A DNA stretch of 64,000 nucleotides from Adiantum capillus-veneris (taxonomy: Eukaryota; Streptophyta; Polypodiopsida; Polypodiales; Pteridaceae): the NCBI GenBank assembly GCA_014529385.2, contig CM043962.1:52533905-52597904 (forward strand), in the 5' to 3' direction. The position numbers were made by a program, and so were the translations under genes. The notes below the pieces were generated by a model. It was not told the origin of the DNA, did not search any database, and saw only the letters and a list, made by a program, of their open reading frames with translations. The stretch's first letter is position 1, and each line of letters opens with the position of its first letter. Positions 46,981 through 59,354 of this stretch are shown here, one piece after another.

Positions 46981-47710
46981 CAGGGGACTAGACACGAGTC
47001 TGTCACAAGGAAATCTCTTTGTAGTGCTTTCACTACAAGACGTGTGGCTTGAGAGGGACAGCCCCACTTGAGGCTGCATTTTTTGGTACAAACTTCTCCT
47101 TTTGCAGCAATCCGTAGAGGTTTGACTAGCTTTGACATTCGCAGACGTTGGGATTTATTCAACTATAGTTTCATGCGGTTCCTGGGTGACTCTTCTCCTG
47201 ACCTGAAGGAGGCTTTATTTTGATTCCATGTCCTCTTTCTTGTAGCTAGAGGCATTGAGGCTCAGGACATAACGGTGGGTGTCTCCTTCTTGTTGTGCGG
47301 TAGGAGTCTGATTGAGTGGACCTAGCACACAGTTCTTGAGTGACTCAGGCTACTGAGTTCTCACACCACATAGAGGACTTAGGGGGGTTGACAGATCTCA
47401 TTCACACACTTTGGCCTCTGGCCAAGTTTAGTGTGACACCTCCGGATAAAGTGGGTTGCACGCACATTGCGATGCATTTGTTTGCTGACACTTAGAGCCC
47501 TCTGTGTTATGTATCTGTACATGATGATTCTTGGATTAAGGATGTAGCCCTTTGGGTTGCATGCTTGGCTTGGCCCTGGGCGTGGCTCTGGGTGGGACAG
47601 TCACTTCTTTCACGCTTGTCTAGAGGTCGTTCGGATGCGGATTACTCCCCACCGGCCTCAAAGATAGTGAGGTTGGTTGCTGGCAGTAGCTATTTTCTCC
47701 CACTGACTCC

Positions 47711-48543
47711 ATGACGATCCTCTCATGGAATGTGCAGGGATTAGGACAGCCCTACTTTCAGCGTCAGCGGGGTCGGCTGTGTCAAGATCTTCAGAGATGC
47801 CTTGTGGGTGGTGAGATGGACATTCTTATGCTACAAGAGCACCATCTTTGTGAAAGTCACATTAGATGGTGTTGTCAAATTTTGCATGGTCGCTATGAGA
47901 CGTTTTGGTCCATTGCATTTGGACCTGGAGGCATCCAGGGTGGGGTATGTATTACTATTGTGGATTCTTTCCAGTAGGCCATTGTGGGCAAAGGGATTAT
48001 TGTGTGAGGCAGGGCTCAGTGGATTACTATGTAGGTTCAAGGTTGCCTCATGGGCTACCTGAACATCCTTCACCCAATGTGGCGAGTGCACGTGCAGAGT
48101 TTTGGTCCCATATTGTAGAGTCACTACCACACGTAGAGAAATGGTGCATTGGGGGTGACTTCAACATGTTGGAGGACCCCTCTAACAGGATTGGAGGTAG
48201 TCATACTTTTGTGCATGGAGTTGAATTGGCAGCTTGAGAGAGGTTATGTATGACTCTGCGGGTCTCAAATGTGTGGCAACATTCTAGCTTTGTGAGGCCT
48301 CCATACATCCTGGCCTTCTCTCCTTCAGAGTGCAGAGTGGGAGGAGTGAATCTATCTCGGATAGATCACTTCTACACTAGTGACCTTTTTTATGATTTGG
48401 GTGGGTCAGTTTGCATTCTGGCTGGGACCTCTTTTTCGGACCATGCACGAGTGATCCTCACAGTGACACATAGACAGAGGAGGGGGAACACAATGCTTGG
48501 CATCCCTGAGAGGGTCTTGCTAGACTTTGCGCTCAGAGAGTGA
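47711..48543 (+). pseudogene. LINE ORF2 endonuclease domain
   Basis: The ATG frame at 47711 begins ILSWNVQGLG (catalytic Asn motif) and has MLQEHHL (catalytic Glu). Later frames hold WCIGGDFNML (GDFN motif, near 48150-48180) and RIDHFYTS, ending with FSDHARVIL (SDH motif) near 48460. All main motifs of the exonuclease-endonuclease-phosphatase fold are visible, spread over three frames. It would nick the target DNA for priming. Confidence 0.88.
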
Positions 48544-49099
48544 GTGGTGGTTCTTTGGACAGAGGGCTTATACTTGCAGAACTCTCTTGCTGGCAGAGTG
48601 GCCTCTAGACTTGCTCAACTTAGTCGGCTATTTCTCCAGGAGTCTACGTCCCGCTGGCTACAAGGAGAGAGGAGGAGAACTGTCTCCAATGGGGCATTGC
48701 TTCCTTGCAGAGGATGCAAGAGTAGAATCCAAAGATTCCTTGGTTGGAGGAGCAATTGCAGCAGGCTCACCAGAAGCTTGCTAGCAGAGAGGAGAGGCAT
48801 CAAGAGTTTGCTTTTCATTGACAGGCATCTCAGTGGACTCAGGTGGGTGACAGAGTGACAGGGGATTTCTTTGAGATAGTGGGGCCCTGACATGCACATG
48901 CTAGGGTCAGCCAGTTGATGAGGCATGACGAGTCAGTTGTTTTAGAGCCAGAGGACATGCGTGCAGAGAGGAAGTGTGGGCACAGATGCCTTGTCTTATG
49001 ACAGAGGAGATGCACTAGAGGCTTGAGCTGCATCTTTAATTAGAGGAGCTCCACACGGCCCTTGGAGCACTTCCTCGTGGTAGTTTTCCAAGTGAGGAT

Positions 49100-51690
49100 G
49101 GTTTGACTTCCTTACTAGAGTACTGGGACTTGCTTGGATCAGATCTCTGCAATGATTTTCAGTACATCCTTCACACATGAGAGATGCCTGATAGCATGAG
49201 TGAGGGCCTGATTTATCTCATCCCCAAGGAGGGTGGATCCTTGGATGAGATTCGATAGTGGTAGCCCATCACCATCCTCGACTCAACCTACAAAATTCTT
49301 GCCAAGGCTCAAACTTTGAGGATTCAACCACTTCTAGAGAGCATCATACATGGGACACAAACAGGTTTTATCAAGGAGCGTAGTATCCTTGCCAACATCT
49401 TCACTTTCTGGGAGGCTTCTGCCCTCATGCACCTTTGTGGTGAGGATCTCGTGATACTTCTTCTCAATTTTGAAAAGGCCTACGATAGAGTTGACTGGGA
49501 CTTTTTCGAGGGCACTCTACACAGGATGGGCTTCTCAAATGCATGGATCATAGGTGTGTCAGCTCTTTACAAACGGGCACCCAATCAGGTACTTTTTCCA
49601 GGAGGTAGAGGAGATTGCTTCATGCTCACACACTTGGTCAGACAGGGCTACCCTCTTGCCCCCTTCCTTTTTCTGTTCTATGCTGAGGCAATGAGCAGGT
49701 TTTTGGTTTCATAGTAGGTTGGTCTACATGGCTTAGTGCTCCCTATTCGGGGAGATGAGCTACTCGATGTTGAGTTTGCAGACGACTCAACATTGTACTT
49801 GGAGGTCCAAGAGGCCAACCTTCATAGGTGTGAGCAAGCTCTTGAGACCTTTTGTTGTGCATCAGGTGCACTGATCAACTGGATAAATACTGTGGCTTTC
49901 TCGGTTGGTAGTGCTCCTACGCTTGATTGGCTACCAGGTAAGGGCTTCAGATGGATTCCCCTAGGGACTGCAATTTGATACTTGGGCTATCAGGTTGGCT
50001 TGTATTTGTCTCCTAAGCAGAAAATTGCTCCCCTCCTCATGTCCATCAGGAGGAAGTTGTTACATCGGAGCTCTACAGGACTTTCTCTAGCAGACAGAGT
50101 TGTAATGGCCAATGAGGTGTTGTTGGCTACTATGTGGTACATCACTTCTTGTTGGATCTTTTCGAGTTCCTACATCAGCTAGGTAGAGAGGCTATTCAGG
50201 AACTCCCTTTGGTCAGGGCGTGACACTCAGACAGCCCGGGCCAAAGTGGCTTGGCATGTCATCATTCTTTCTTGTTCTGAGGGAGGGTTGGGGATCATAG
50301 ACCTAGCATAGCAGAGTAGAGCCCTTCTTGGGAAGTTTGTCGTTAGAGGACTTCTTCCAGGAGAGGATCTCTAGAAGAAGTTTTTGCTTTAGGGGCTTAA
50401 TGCTAGAGTACCTTAGGTTGGAGGCCCCTGGCGACCTTTGACCAGATCGATTTTCACAGAGATACACATAGTTGGCCTGAGCAGGAGACTAGAGGACCAT
50501 TTTGTTGTGAGTCTGCTTTGTTTCCAAGAGCAGCTGCAAAGAGGCCTGGAGCAGCATCAGCCTACTTTCACGGAGGAGCGACTGAGATAGCCCCTTGTTT
50601 GGAACCCCATGGTTAGCACTCAGAGAGGCCACTTGGTTGGTAGTAGGCCTTATGTTTCTTGGGGTCCCATGGCAGAGGGTCCAGCATGCACTTTAGGTGA
50701 TTGGCTATAGTTTTCATGTTTATCATAAGAGCTTTAGAGCATCTAGCTACTACAGGGCATGAGAGGGGTGCAAAGCATGTGAACATCACAGAGGTAGTAC
50801 CAGCTGAGTGGATCACACCTCTCGAGTCAGTACCACCCAGATGGATGGGGACCTTGACGCGACTGGAGGTTCTCATCGTAGTTCGGGCTTTCTCAGAGAT
50901 TGTACCCTCCTTGTTCTTCAAGCTACAGGGTGAGGGTCGCTTACACAAAGTTTCAGTAGAGGCACCAGAGGTAGCAGAGTGTTGTTTTCAGAGGATCCGA
51001 TTTGTGGTCATTTGTGGGAGGACTTGTGTCATAGATCCTGACCCTACAGCTCTTGAGATTGGCCACTAGAGACTGTGGACTTGGGAGTGCTATCCACTAG
51101 CACGAGTGCAGTGGGATCCTAGAGATTGGTTTTGGAGGGACCATTTCTCCTCAATCGACCATCCAGGTGTCTTTCGACAGCATGCACAGCTTGTGACCAT
51201 CCTGTGGAGAGTCAGTGTCATTTTCTCTGGGATTATCCTTTGGCACAGCAGGTTTGGTTTTGTGTCCTTCGGCTAATGCCAGCTCTTTTGATGGCACAAC
51301 AGTACACTTGGGGGGAAGCTTCTTGGTCCACTCTCATGGGCCCGACACTTCAATTTGAGCTATCCTCCACCAGCAAGATGATAGTGATGCAGGGGGGTCA
51401 AACTACAATCCAACCTGCTGTAGATCTTACTCCACATGAGTGGTGCAGTGAGAGAGAGGATTGTTGGGAGCTCATCTGCGGCTGACATTCTGGTTCATCT
51501 GGTGGGCCCGCTGCTTCTGCATCTTTGAGGCTCGCCTTGCACCACCAGCAAAGACTGTTTGAGATCTTTGGCTAGAGTTTATCCATACTCTCAGAGGACA
51601 GTTTGAGAGACTGCAAGGCAGCTTCGGCCGCATGCAGGAGCATAGAGAGGCTTCCCTTTGACTACGGTGCCCCAGGACTTTCTTCACCAT
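49100..51690 (+). pseudogene. LINE ORF2 reverse transcriptase and C-terminal zinc domain
   Basis: The 49316-49714 frame has TGFIKERSI, LNFEKAYDRVDW (catalytic Asp region) and VRQGYPLAPFLFLFYAEAMS. The 49736-49978 frame has EFADDSTLYL with the catalytic Asp pair, and 49982-50182 continues with LLHRSSTGLSLADRVVMANEVLLAT. Near 51190-51250, CTACDHPVESQCHFLWDYPL matches the zf-RVT motif at the end of plant LINE proteins. Stops separate the frames. Confidence 0.87.
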
Positions 51691-51899
51691 GGTCTAGGGT
51701 GTGCTCAGATGGCACTACCATCCACCAGTGTGGCACTTCCCTCCTCCCATCTCCTAATTTAGCCTCATTGTAGATATTTTGTTTTTTCATTAGGAGAGTC
51801 TCCCCTTATGATTGTTGTAGCCCTCTCTAGTAGAGGTGGTTGTAACCTTGTGGATAGTTTCATTAACTAATAGAAGGATCTTTTTCTCAAAAAAAAATC

Positions 51900-51910
51900 T
51901 TTCTTGCAAA
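51900..51910. repeat. LINE target-site duplication, right
   Basis: TTTCTTGCAAA follows the A run and matches 45306-45316. The interrupted coding-like frame resumes immediately after it. Confidence 0.8.
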
Positions 51911-51979
51911 CTATTGTATGGCATCGCATGTTAATTATCAAGTGACAGATCAAGAGAGATTGGGTATGATTTGAAGTAG

Positions 51980-53192
51980 TGCTTAGAAGAGATGCATGCA
52001 CTAAGTGGCATGAATATTTTGATACATCTACCTCCATCCCACATTCATTTTGAAGCAAAAGTTTCTTAATGATTATCATGCATATAAAAAAGGACTTTTG
52101 TGCCTATGGAGTCTTTAATTAAGAAGCCTTCCTAACTCTAGGGATGGGGCTGAGTTTTTTAAGAAGAAAGGTTCATTTCTATACTATTTCTAAAATGTAA
52201 AACCTAAGGTAATGGTAGGCTAACCAGCCAACTTTACTAAATCTGGGCACAGAGCTACTCAAAAGTTTTGTATAATAAAGTGTGTCCAAGATTGTGGAAG
52301 TAATCATGAAGACAACCCAACAAGGAAGCCCAAACAAAGGTCAAATCATCATGAAGTCCCAAAAGTCACATCGGTGGAGTTAATAGAAGGGCTCAATGAG
52401 TCAATTAACAATTTGACCATTCATTCTGTTTAAGGTATAGGACCAAGAGGGCCACCTTAATGCCTAATGGAATGAGAGCCTATACCTAGTCTAGTGCTAG
52501 GATGCTAGAATTTTGGAGAAAGAGAACATGGCATGTACAATTGTCCTTATCCAAGAGATGAGCTAGAGAGGCCAAACCTAGACTTAGTAGTGACAAATGC
52601 AAGCCACCCTCCATGATAACCACTTGTTGCAATGAAGGAACATAGGATTAGTGACTGAAGTGAAGCCACCACCACCTACCAACAATGGAGGAGAGATTAT
52701 TCCAACCTTTACAAATCATAGAGTGCATGTAGTAGAAGTGGGTGGATGCATGGGAAGGTGGCTCACTTTTTGGTTCTAAAAAGTAAAGGGAGAGTGTGCT
52801 AATATAGTCAAGATTTTTGGAGGCAAAGGCGAAGGTCCAAGGGTGATCCAGAATTCAGATCAAAAAAATCAAATCTTGATAGTTTTGTGCACCCAAGTCA
52901 TGTGAGTGTTTTGAGAGGTCACTTTTTGTCATGTCATTGTTCAAGTGTAGGCTAACTACTTACACAAAGTAAAATCTGGATGGCAAGACTATCTTTGTCA
53001 AGATAATCTTGAGAAGGGTTGCAAGTAGGTTTGTATGTACTATTTTTTGCATATGCATGCACAAAACTCATTATAGTTACACATACATGTGTCACACATC
53101 AATGTCGAATAGTACAAATCCGTGCGTGGAATGTCTTTGTATATAACAAGAAGAATTGTACCCATAGATCTTATCCTGGGATCGTAGTTCCG

Positions 53193-53194
<2 letters not shown>
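51980..53194. other. Unassigned, no gene recognised
   Basis: Only short frames and no repeat or element signature were noticed. The sequence may continue the decayed locus into which the LINE inserted. Confidence 0.45.
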
Positions 53195-53223
<29 letters not shown>

Positions 53224-53325
53224 ACACAAAAGAGCATTTGTCATCACCTCCATAGTGCATGTCGTGTGAGTGCTTGTGTGTATGTGTGCGCATGTGTGTG
53301 TGTGTGCACGTGTGTGTGTGTGTAG
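53195..53325. repeat. (CA)n and (TG)n microsatellites
   Basis: A CA run near 53195-53228 and an imperfect TG run near 53276-53325 face each other across about 45 bp, forming a long inverted dinucleotide pair. Frames through them are artefacts. Confidence 0.95.
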
Positions 53326-53720
53326 CTGTTAAACTAAATAAATAACACACCAATTGAACAAGATGTTCAAAAAGACGACTGGCTAAAGATGTCAAGGCAA
53401 AGATATGTACAGAAACAATTCAGTCTTTGAATCAAAATTGTACAGTATAGTAAGAATGAAGTATCATTCCAAAGGAATTTGTACAAAGGTATCAAAAAAT
53501 ATCCCAATTGCAGCATCAAATGCTTCCAAAGTCGGACTACAGCAAGCTAAACCTCTTGAAGCCAAGATAGAATTCTCACCTGCATCCATATAGTCAAGAC
53601 AACAGATATGTTAGACTTGGCTACGTATGGCAAACTTCAAAGAATCTATCTGTTGTTATCCATGTCAAACTTAAAAAATTAGACTAGCTATTGTCCTGCA
53701 TATTTAAAATCTCGAGGATT
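53309..53720 (+). repeat. (TG)n-headed dispersed repeat, copy 1
   Basis: After a TG run it shares ordered blocks with copies 2 and 3: AAAAGACGACTGGCT, a block around AATGAAGTATCATTCCA, and CAAGACAACAGATATGTTAG near the end. It continues through TTATCCATGTCAAACTTAAA, which copy 2 also has. No coding capacity was seen. Confidence 0.75.
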
Positions 53721-56028
53721 TTTATCATTTTTTTGCTAGAGTTATTCATATATTTAGCACTAATAATGTACAAAATGTTGACTAATCCATATCATTGTAT
53801 GTAGCATGCTTAGTTAAGTAGTTTTATCCTAAAAATGTGTTCCGATGTCGAGCCCTTCAAAGCCAGAAACAACTAGGATTATCATTTGACCAAGCTAGCC
53901 TTATCTAGAGACTAGGTAAAAACCAGAAGAGTGTATTATAGATCATGCCCGCTAGATCTTAGCAAAATCTGTAATAGGCATGTTTACCCAACAGCATATA
54001 TTAAATTATCCAAAAATAATCATCAATAGCAGTCTAATTGTCCAAGTATTTCCAGCACTGACATATTTCCCATTTCGGTAGCAAAACCAGTAGTGCTACC
54101 AAGCTTTCAACATCAAATTAACTAAGGTTATCAAAGTAGGATCCAGTCAAAAACCAGTCAACAACAGAGCATTAGATCAAAGTAGGATCCAGTATGCAAT
54201 ACTCAAAACAGCAACCATAAAGTAAGCTCAAGTAACTACCAAAATTTTAAAATATCGAGCAACACTTGTATCGGGAATCTACTTGTATCTGCTATACTTC
54301 ATCCTAGTAGTAGAGGATCAGTTAGTACCAGAAAAAGGAGTCTTACCTTGTGACGAGCAAGATTTTTCGAGAAAAGGAAAATTCGAGCAAATGTATAAGG
54401 AAATCAAATGGGCCAATGAAACCACATTTACTTGAGATAGAGAAAATTGAAGCATTCATTGAGCTCATAGTGGAGCTTCCCTCATCATAATGCTCAATCT
54501 AATTTGAATACTTGTTGTGCAACTAGGTAGCCACTAGAAGAAACTATGTGGACTCCTTTCTTGAAGCCCTAAGTGCTCATAGCCATAGCATCGATTAGAA
54601 AGAGTATCTAGAGTCTTTTATGCAATTGAGGCTCGATGTCTTGCCACTAAGCTTAATGCAACTTCAAGTGTCTTTTTGGTCAAGGTCCCAAGATGATGAA
54701 ATTTGTAGTCAGTGAAGAATGTCCATTGATTGCTCTTTGCTTGGTTCAAAAGCTTATCAAATGTGACTTCTTTCTTGGAGGGTGAGAGCTTGGCCTGGTA
54801 GCAGGATCTGGTTGGGTGCAAAATGAAGGGACTTCCGCAATCGCAATGGCTTCCTTAGTGTGCTCAAGACCGTTTACTCAATGAGGGTCAAATGAACTTT
54901 GATAGCATGAGATAAAGAGTGTGGCATATATATTACATGGTTGAATTTTTAGGAAGGCAAGGTCTCTTAACAAAGTTATACAAGTTACCAAGATGAGGTT
55001 AACATCTAATTATCAGCTTGCATAGTTAGCACATGTTGCTTGGGACAAACTCTCATTTTTCTTTCTTTTCTCTCGTTCTTAAGACTTGAAAAATTGACAC
55101 CTAGAAAATTTAGAGTTAAATTGCCTACATGTGATGGTTTTTGACACTAGAGGCTCCTCCATATGCTCGACAAAGATGATGCTAGGGGGGCTTTTAATAC
55201 CTATAATGTGGCCTTATAATCTTGATTGGTGAAACGCACCCTCTAGTGAAATTCTTGTAGGTGGAGAACTTGGAGGGTGTTTTGAACACCCTCCAGATTG
55301 TAGAAACACCTCCCAACACACACATCAACTAGTGAATAGTGTGCTATGCACCATGTGCATAGTGTTGGGACAATACAAAGCGACCTGTTAAACTTGGGCT
55401 AATAGGCACACATGACTAATTTTGAAGGGCCATTGAAAAAAAAAAGGGCCCTTTGCTCTAGCCTACGGGGTGCTCTCTAAATTCCTTGGATTTGTAATTG
55501 TTTTCAACTTCATCTTTAAAATGTAAATGTCATTTCCAAACTTGTAAGGTCTCCTTTTTTTCCCAAAATGGTAAGGTCTCATTGTTTTTGTTATTGTTGA
55601 AAATTGGGAAATATGGAGCTTGTAACCGATGCGTGAAAAAAACTATTTTTCAAAAACTTGGCAAACCTGCATATAAGTTTATTAAAGAGTAAACTGAACT
55701 AAATTTGAAGAATTTTGTACTAAATTTCTCTAAATTTTGTAGGTTTTCTAACCTTAAAATCAAAACTTTAGTGGCAAAACTCAAAATTTTGAGGTACGTT
55801 ATTTTCGAGCATTGCATGCTAGCGGGCATGAAGAGTGCAAGACAGCGTTATCGGTTGCTCGGGACAGATCATGGGGTCATATGCAGAGGGCAACAACAAT
55901 AGCAGGAGGTGAGGGAGATTTTAGAGTTTAGAAGAATAAGGGAAAGCTGAAAGCATACACTCTTGTTTGAGCATGAAGGAGAGCTGTGTTGCTTGCAGTA
56001 ATAACCCTAGCTAGGGTTTTTGTTCATT
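53721..56028. other. Unassigned, no gene recognised
   Basis: Short frames, for example the minus-strand one at 54821-54618, show no family. A/T-rich sequence dominates. Confidence 0.45.
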
Positions 56029-56290
56029 GGGAAACTTTCACTCAACTCCTTTCTCTGTCGGACCTTCGCCCAGGCAGTGCAAGCACATCATCTCCTCACC
56101 ACTCCAGCCGGCATGTAAAAAAGAGCCACCACGTGCAGGGTAGACGCCCCTACTAGAGTTATGCCGGTAGGGCTGGCTCTGTATATGTGCTCAGGGTAGG
56201 AGGAAACTTTCACTCAACTCCTCGCTCTGTACTCGGACTGCCGCCCATCATCTCCTCACCACTCCATCCGGCACGTAAAAAGAAGCCCAA
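56029..56290. repeat. Imperfect direct repeat of about 90 bp
   Basis: A segment near 56029-56124, starting GGAAACTTTCACTCAACTCC and including CATCATCTCCTCACCACTCC, recurs near 56202-56290 with small indels, a spacing of about 172 bp. Confidence 0.85.
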
Positions 56291-56860
56291 TAGAGCTAGT
56301 TGTAAGGCAGTGTGTGTGTACTTACTGTGCTTTTCTTTGCATAGCTTCTTGCTCATGATGTGGAGATGTTGTTTATATCCCTAGTCACGATCTTGCTGGT
56401 GTGGTCATGCAGTTGGGCAACGTAACCAAGTGAAGGATCTTCAGGAGGGAGATGCGGTGTATGGGACCTTTCCAAGCATGCAGCACAATTAGTGCCCTTC
56501 ACCTTTGGCTTTCTTGCAGAATACTTTGTTGTCGAAGAGAAACTGACAGCATGCAAGTCCTCAAATCGCAGCTTTGTGATATCTACAACTCAGACTGCAA
56601 GCTTGCCATTATCCGTACTCGTGATCACAGCCAAAGGCTTTGATAGAGCGCACTTATTTTTGGGGCCCCTAGTGGGGTAGGCAGCTTATGATTACAGTCC
56701 CCCGTTTTCCCTTCACATAAATTAGCCTTTGAACCAACTACAGCCTCATCCTCTCATTGCTGGCCTGTTGTGGTATAGCAGAGGAGTGTAGATAGGAACC
56801 AGTTGCGAGGCAAGGACAAGCATAGATGTAGCGAGTCAAGTCTTGATGTCTGTGAAAGAA

Positions 56861-57086
56861 AACCCAATGTCAGCCATCTAAAGCTCCCCGTGGTGACGCG
56901 GAAGCTTTGGGTCTACTTACTGAGCCCGCTATTGAAACCCAATGTCGCCATCTAAAACTGCCCGCGTCGACGCGGAAGCTTTAGGACTGCTTAATGAGCC
57001 AGCTATTGAAACCCATTGTCACTATCTAAAATTTCCTGCGTCGACGCGGAAGGTTTGGGACCGCTTAGTGATCAGCTCCCTATTGA
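56861..57086. repeat. Three-copy 75-bp tandem array with GC-rich palindrome
   Basis: Units start at about 56861, 56936 and 57010, each beginning near AACCCA and ending near TATTGAA. The second unit holds the perfect 14-bp palindrome CCGCGTCGACGCGG. The third has one change in it and the first is more degenerate. It sits in A/T-rich surroundings. Confidence 0.88.
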
Positions 57087-59132
57087 AACAAAATCAATAA
57101 AATTAAAATTTACAATAGAACCCAATCTTTAGCTGCATGAAATCGATCGTGTCAGCATGGATGATGTGGGACTTCTCTTTGACCCTTCATACTGAAATAA
57201 CACATTTTGAGGTCGCCATGAAGCTCATTGGAATTAATGAGGGTGCCTGCAAAGATTTAATTTATCATGGCGTCACTTAATTCATTGAAAGGTGGTATAA
57301 AAGATGAAGCTAGTTTTGGTATAAGGGCACGAGCTTATAGTGTGCATGTAGCGACCCACCTACAAACTGTTTAGGGGGGCTTAAAGGGTCTCTCCAAATT
57401 TTCCTCCCAAACTAGTCTGTGATGCCATGGATTCTTTTTCGCGGGGCTAAAGGGTCTCTCCAAATCATAAAACAAGCTTCCCACAACAAAATCAAAACCT
57501 TCCTTCTCATTTGAACCCCCAAAATCTGCCCACACATCCACTGATAGATAGTTTGGAGGGGGTCAATATGCGTAAGTTGCTCATGAAGAGAATTATTAGT
57601 GCATTGGGGTTCAAACAGAGGTCTCCTACCATTGTGAGCAAGAGGGTGCATGTACCATCTTCAGTGAGTGACCACTCAAACATTAGCCTATAAGTCTAAC
57701 TTATTCACGTATTGAGACACATCTATGGTTAAAAAGGAGCACAAGGATTTTCACTTTATAAAAAGAACATTGCATTTGGCAACCACTAAGAGATAGCATC
57801 ACTATGTTCCCACTATCTATAATGCTCCCAATCTATTGTTGTAAGGCCCATTTAAATTATGCGTGTGTAGAAAGTTGTCACTTGAATGATGTTAAAGTAA
57901 ATGAGAAATTCTTCTCCAAAATGTAGGGAGGAGTTTTTTTTTGGGGAGAGAGAGAGAGAGAGATTTTCAAGAAAACATCCATGGAAGTGAGTGAACTATC
58001 CATCAAAAATCACCAAATCCATTGGTTCCTATGAGTTTTCTTATCCCTTGTCTTTGCACCAGCAAACGCTTTTGAGCAAGCAATCATGATCGAGAGATAT
58101 ATCATGGCATCCACATAAAGTATATTTCTCGTAACTTTGTAGATGCATTTGTCCTAGAATTTAAACTCGAATTAATAAGGTGCCTAGTAAAAATTCATAA
58201 GGCATCATGAGCAACCAAAATGCCTCCTATTTTCTAAATAATCCCTCACTTGCAAACTGCATGAGAAGACAAACGGGAATGGGCCTAAAATTCTCTTTCC
58301 ACCCTCTTCTATATAGCCATGCTATACAACACCCTTTTCCCAAGCCATGTATGTTCAAAACCCCTTGCCACGCCTTGGCAATGCCCTCATGCTACATTAT
58401 GGATGTTAGACTTCCTCTTGAGCACAATATAAATGATGGCTATCGATCTTGCTTGTAACTTATTCCTTTCATCTTTGCAGAGTGAATTTTGTTTCTTTCT
58501 TTTGAGGCCCTTTGTATCCCCTTTATATGAGTCTTTTGAGATCTTTACAAGTGGAAGATTAGTAGATGTATGTTTCTCATCTTTAGCTATAAGTTGTTCA
58601 TAGTAATAAATCTGCAGCAACTATTAAGACTAGTTAGTCAACCACAAAAGTTGTGTTATTGGACCCTTATTATTACTTTGACTTGTATATCATTATTTCA
58701 ATATAATGAGAAGCATTAGTAATGTATGATGGAGAAGAATTAATACTGGTGAAGAGATACCCACTAGAACCAAATTGTTATTCATGTTGTTGTAGTCATA
58801 TTCAAGGCTTGTATAGTGTGTCCACAATCTACTACCTTGTTGTCTTGACAATCTTGTGTTTGTAGTGATATTGGCTATTACACTCAATGGAGGTCATTTT
58901 CCCAAGGCCATGATCATTGAAATCTCTTTGCTCATGGATCTCAAGATGGATGGGCACTAAAAAAAATGTGAACTTTCATTTTACATTGGTGTTGTGATGC
59001 TTGATTCAATAAAGAAACCAAGTTTTTTGACTGTGTATCTTGTCTCTAACTGCTCGGTTTAGGGGTTGCTCGAAAACTTTTGCTCGAGGTTTGGTATTCC
59101 TCTAGAAAAAGAAGCCAAAAACCCCATCATAT
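57087..59132. other. Unassigned; short duplicated word
   Basis: No gene was recognised. A word ending AAAGGGTCTCTCCAAAT occurs at about 57373-57399 and again at 57432-57455. A short (GA)n lies near 57946-57962. Confidence 0.45.
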
Positions 59133-59354
59133 ACTGATGTGAACCAATTTGAACCAGAAAATGGCATAAAAAACCAGTGTACCCTATGCAATGTTCCTTT
59201 AGATTAAGCCTGAATAAGTAACTTGCAAGTATGACCATCTACTACTGATGTGAACCAATCTGAACCAGAAAATGGCATTAAAAAACCAGTGTACCCTATT
59301 GCAATGTTCCTTTAGATTAAGCCTGAATATGTAACTTACAGGTATGACCAGCTA
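59133..59354. repeat. 111-bp tandem duplication
   Basis: The unit 59133-59243, starting ACTGATGTGAACCAAT, is repeated at 59244-59354 with a handful of substitutions and single-base indels. Confidence 0.92.

Larger units (their letters stand above)
45317..51897 (+). mobile_element. LINE (L1-type) non-LTR retrotransposon
   Basis: It is a 6.58-kb insertion flanked by an 11-bp target duplication and ending in a short A run at 51889-51897. It has a GC- and Pro-rich 5' region (45317-45850), an ORF1 with a CCHC knuckle and an ORF2 with AP-type endonuclease, reverse transcriptase and a C-terminal Cys/His motif. Base composition is distinctly more G/C-rich than the surroundings. Several stops and shifts make it inactive, but it appears full length. 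Confidence 0.9.

Noticed and set aside
53195..53325. Facing CA and TG runs as a miniature inverted-repeat transposon
   Set aside because: The inverted arms are only dinucleotide repeats; no target duplication or unique terminal sequence was seen.
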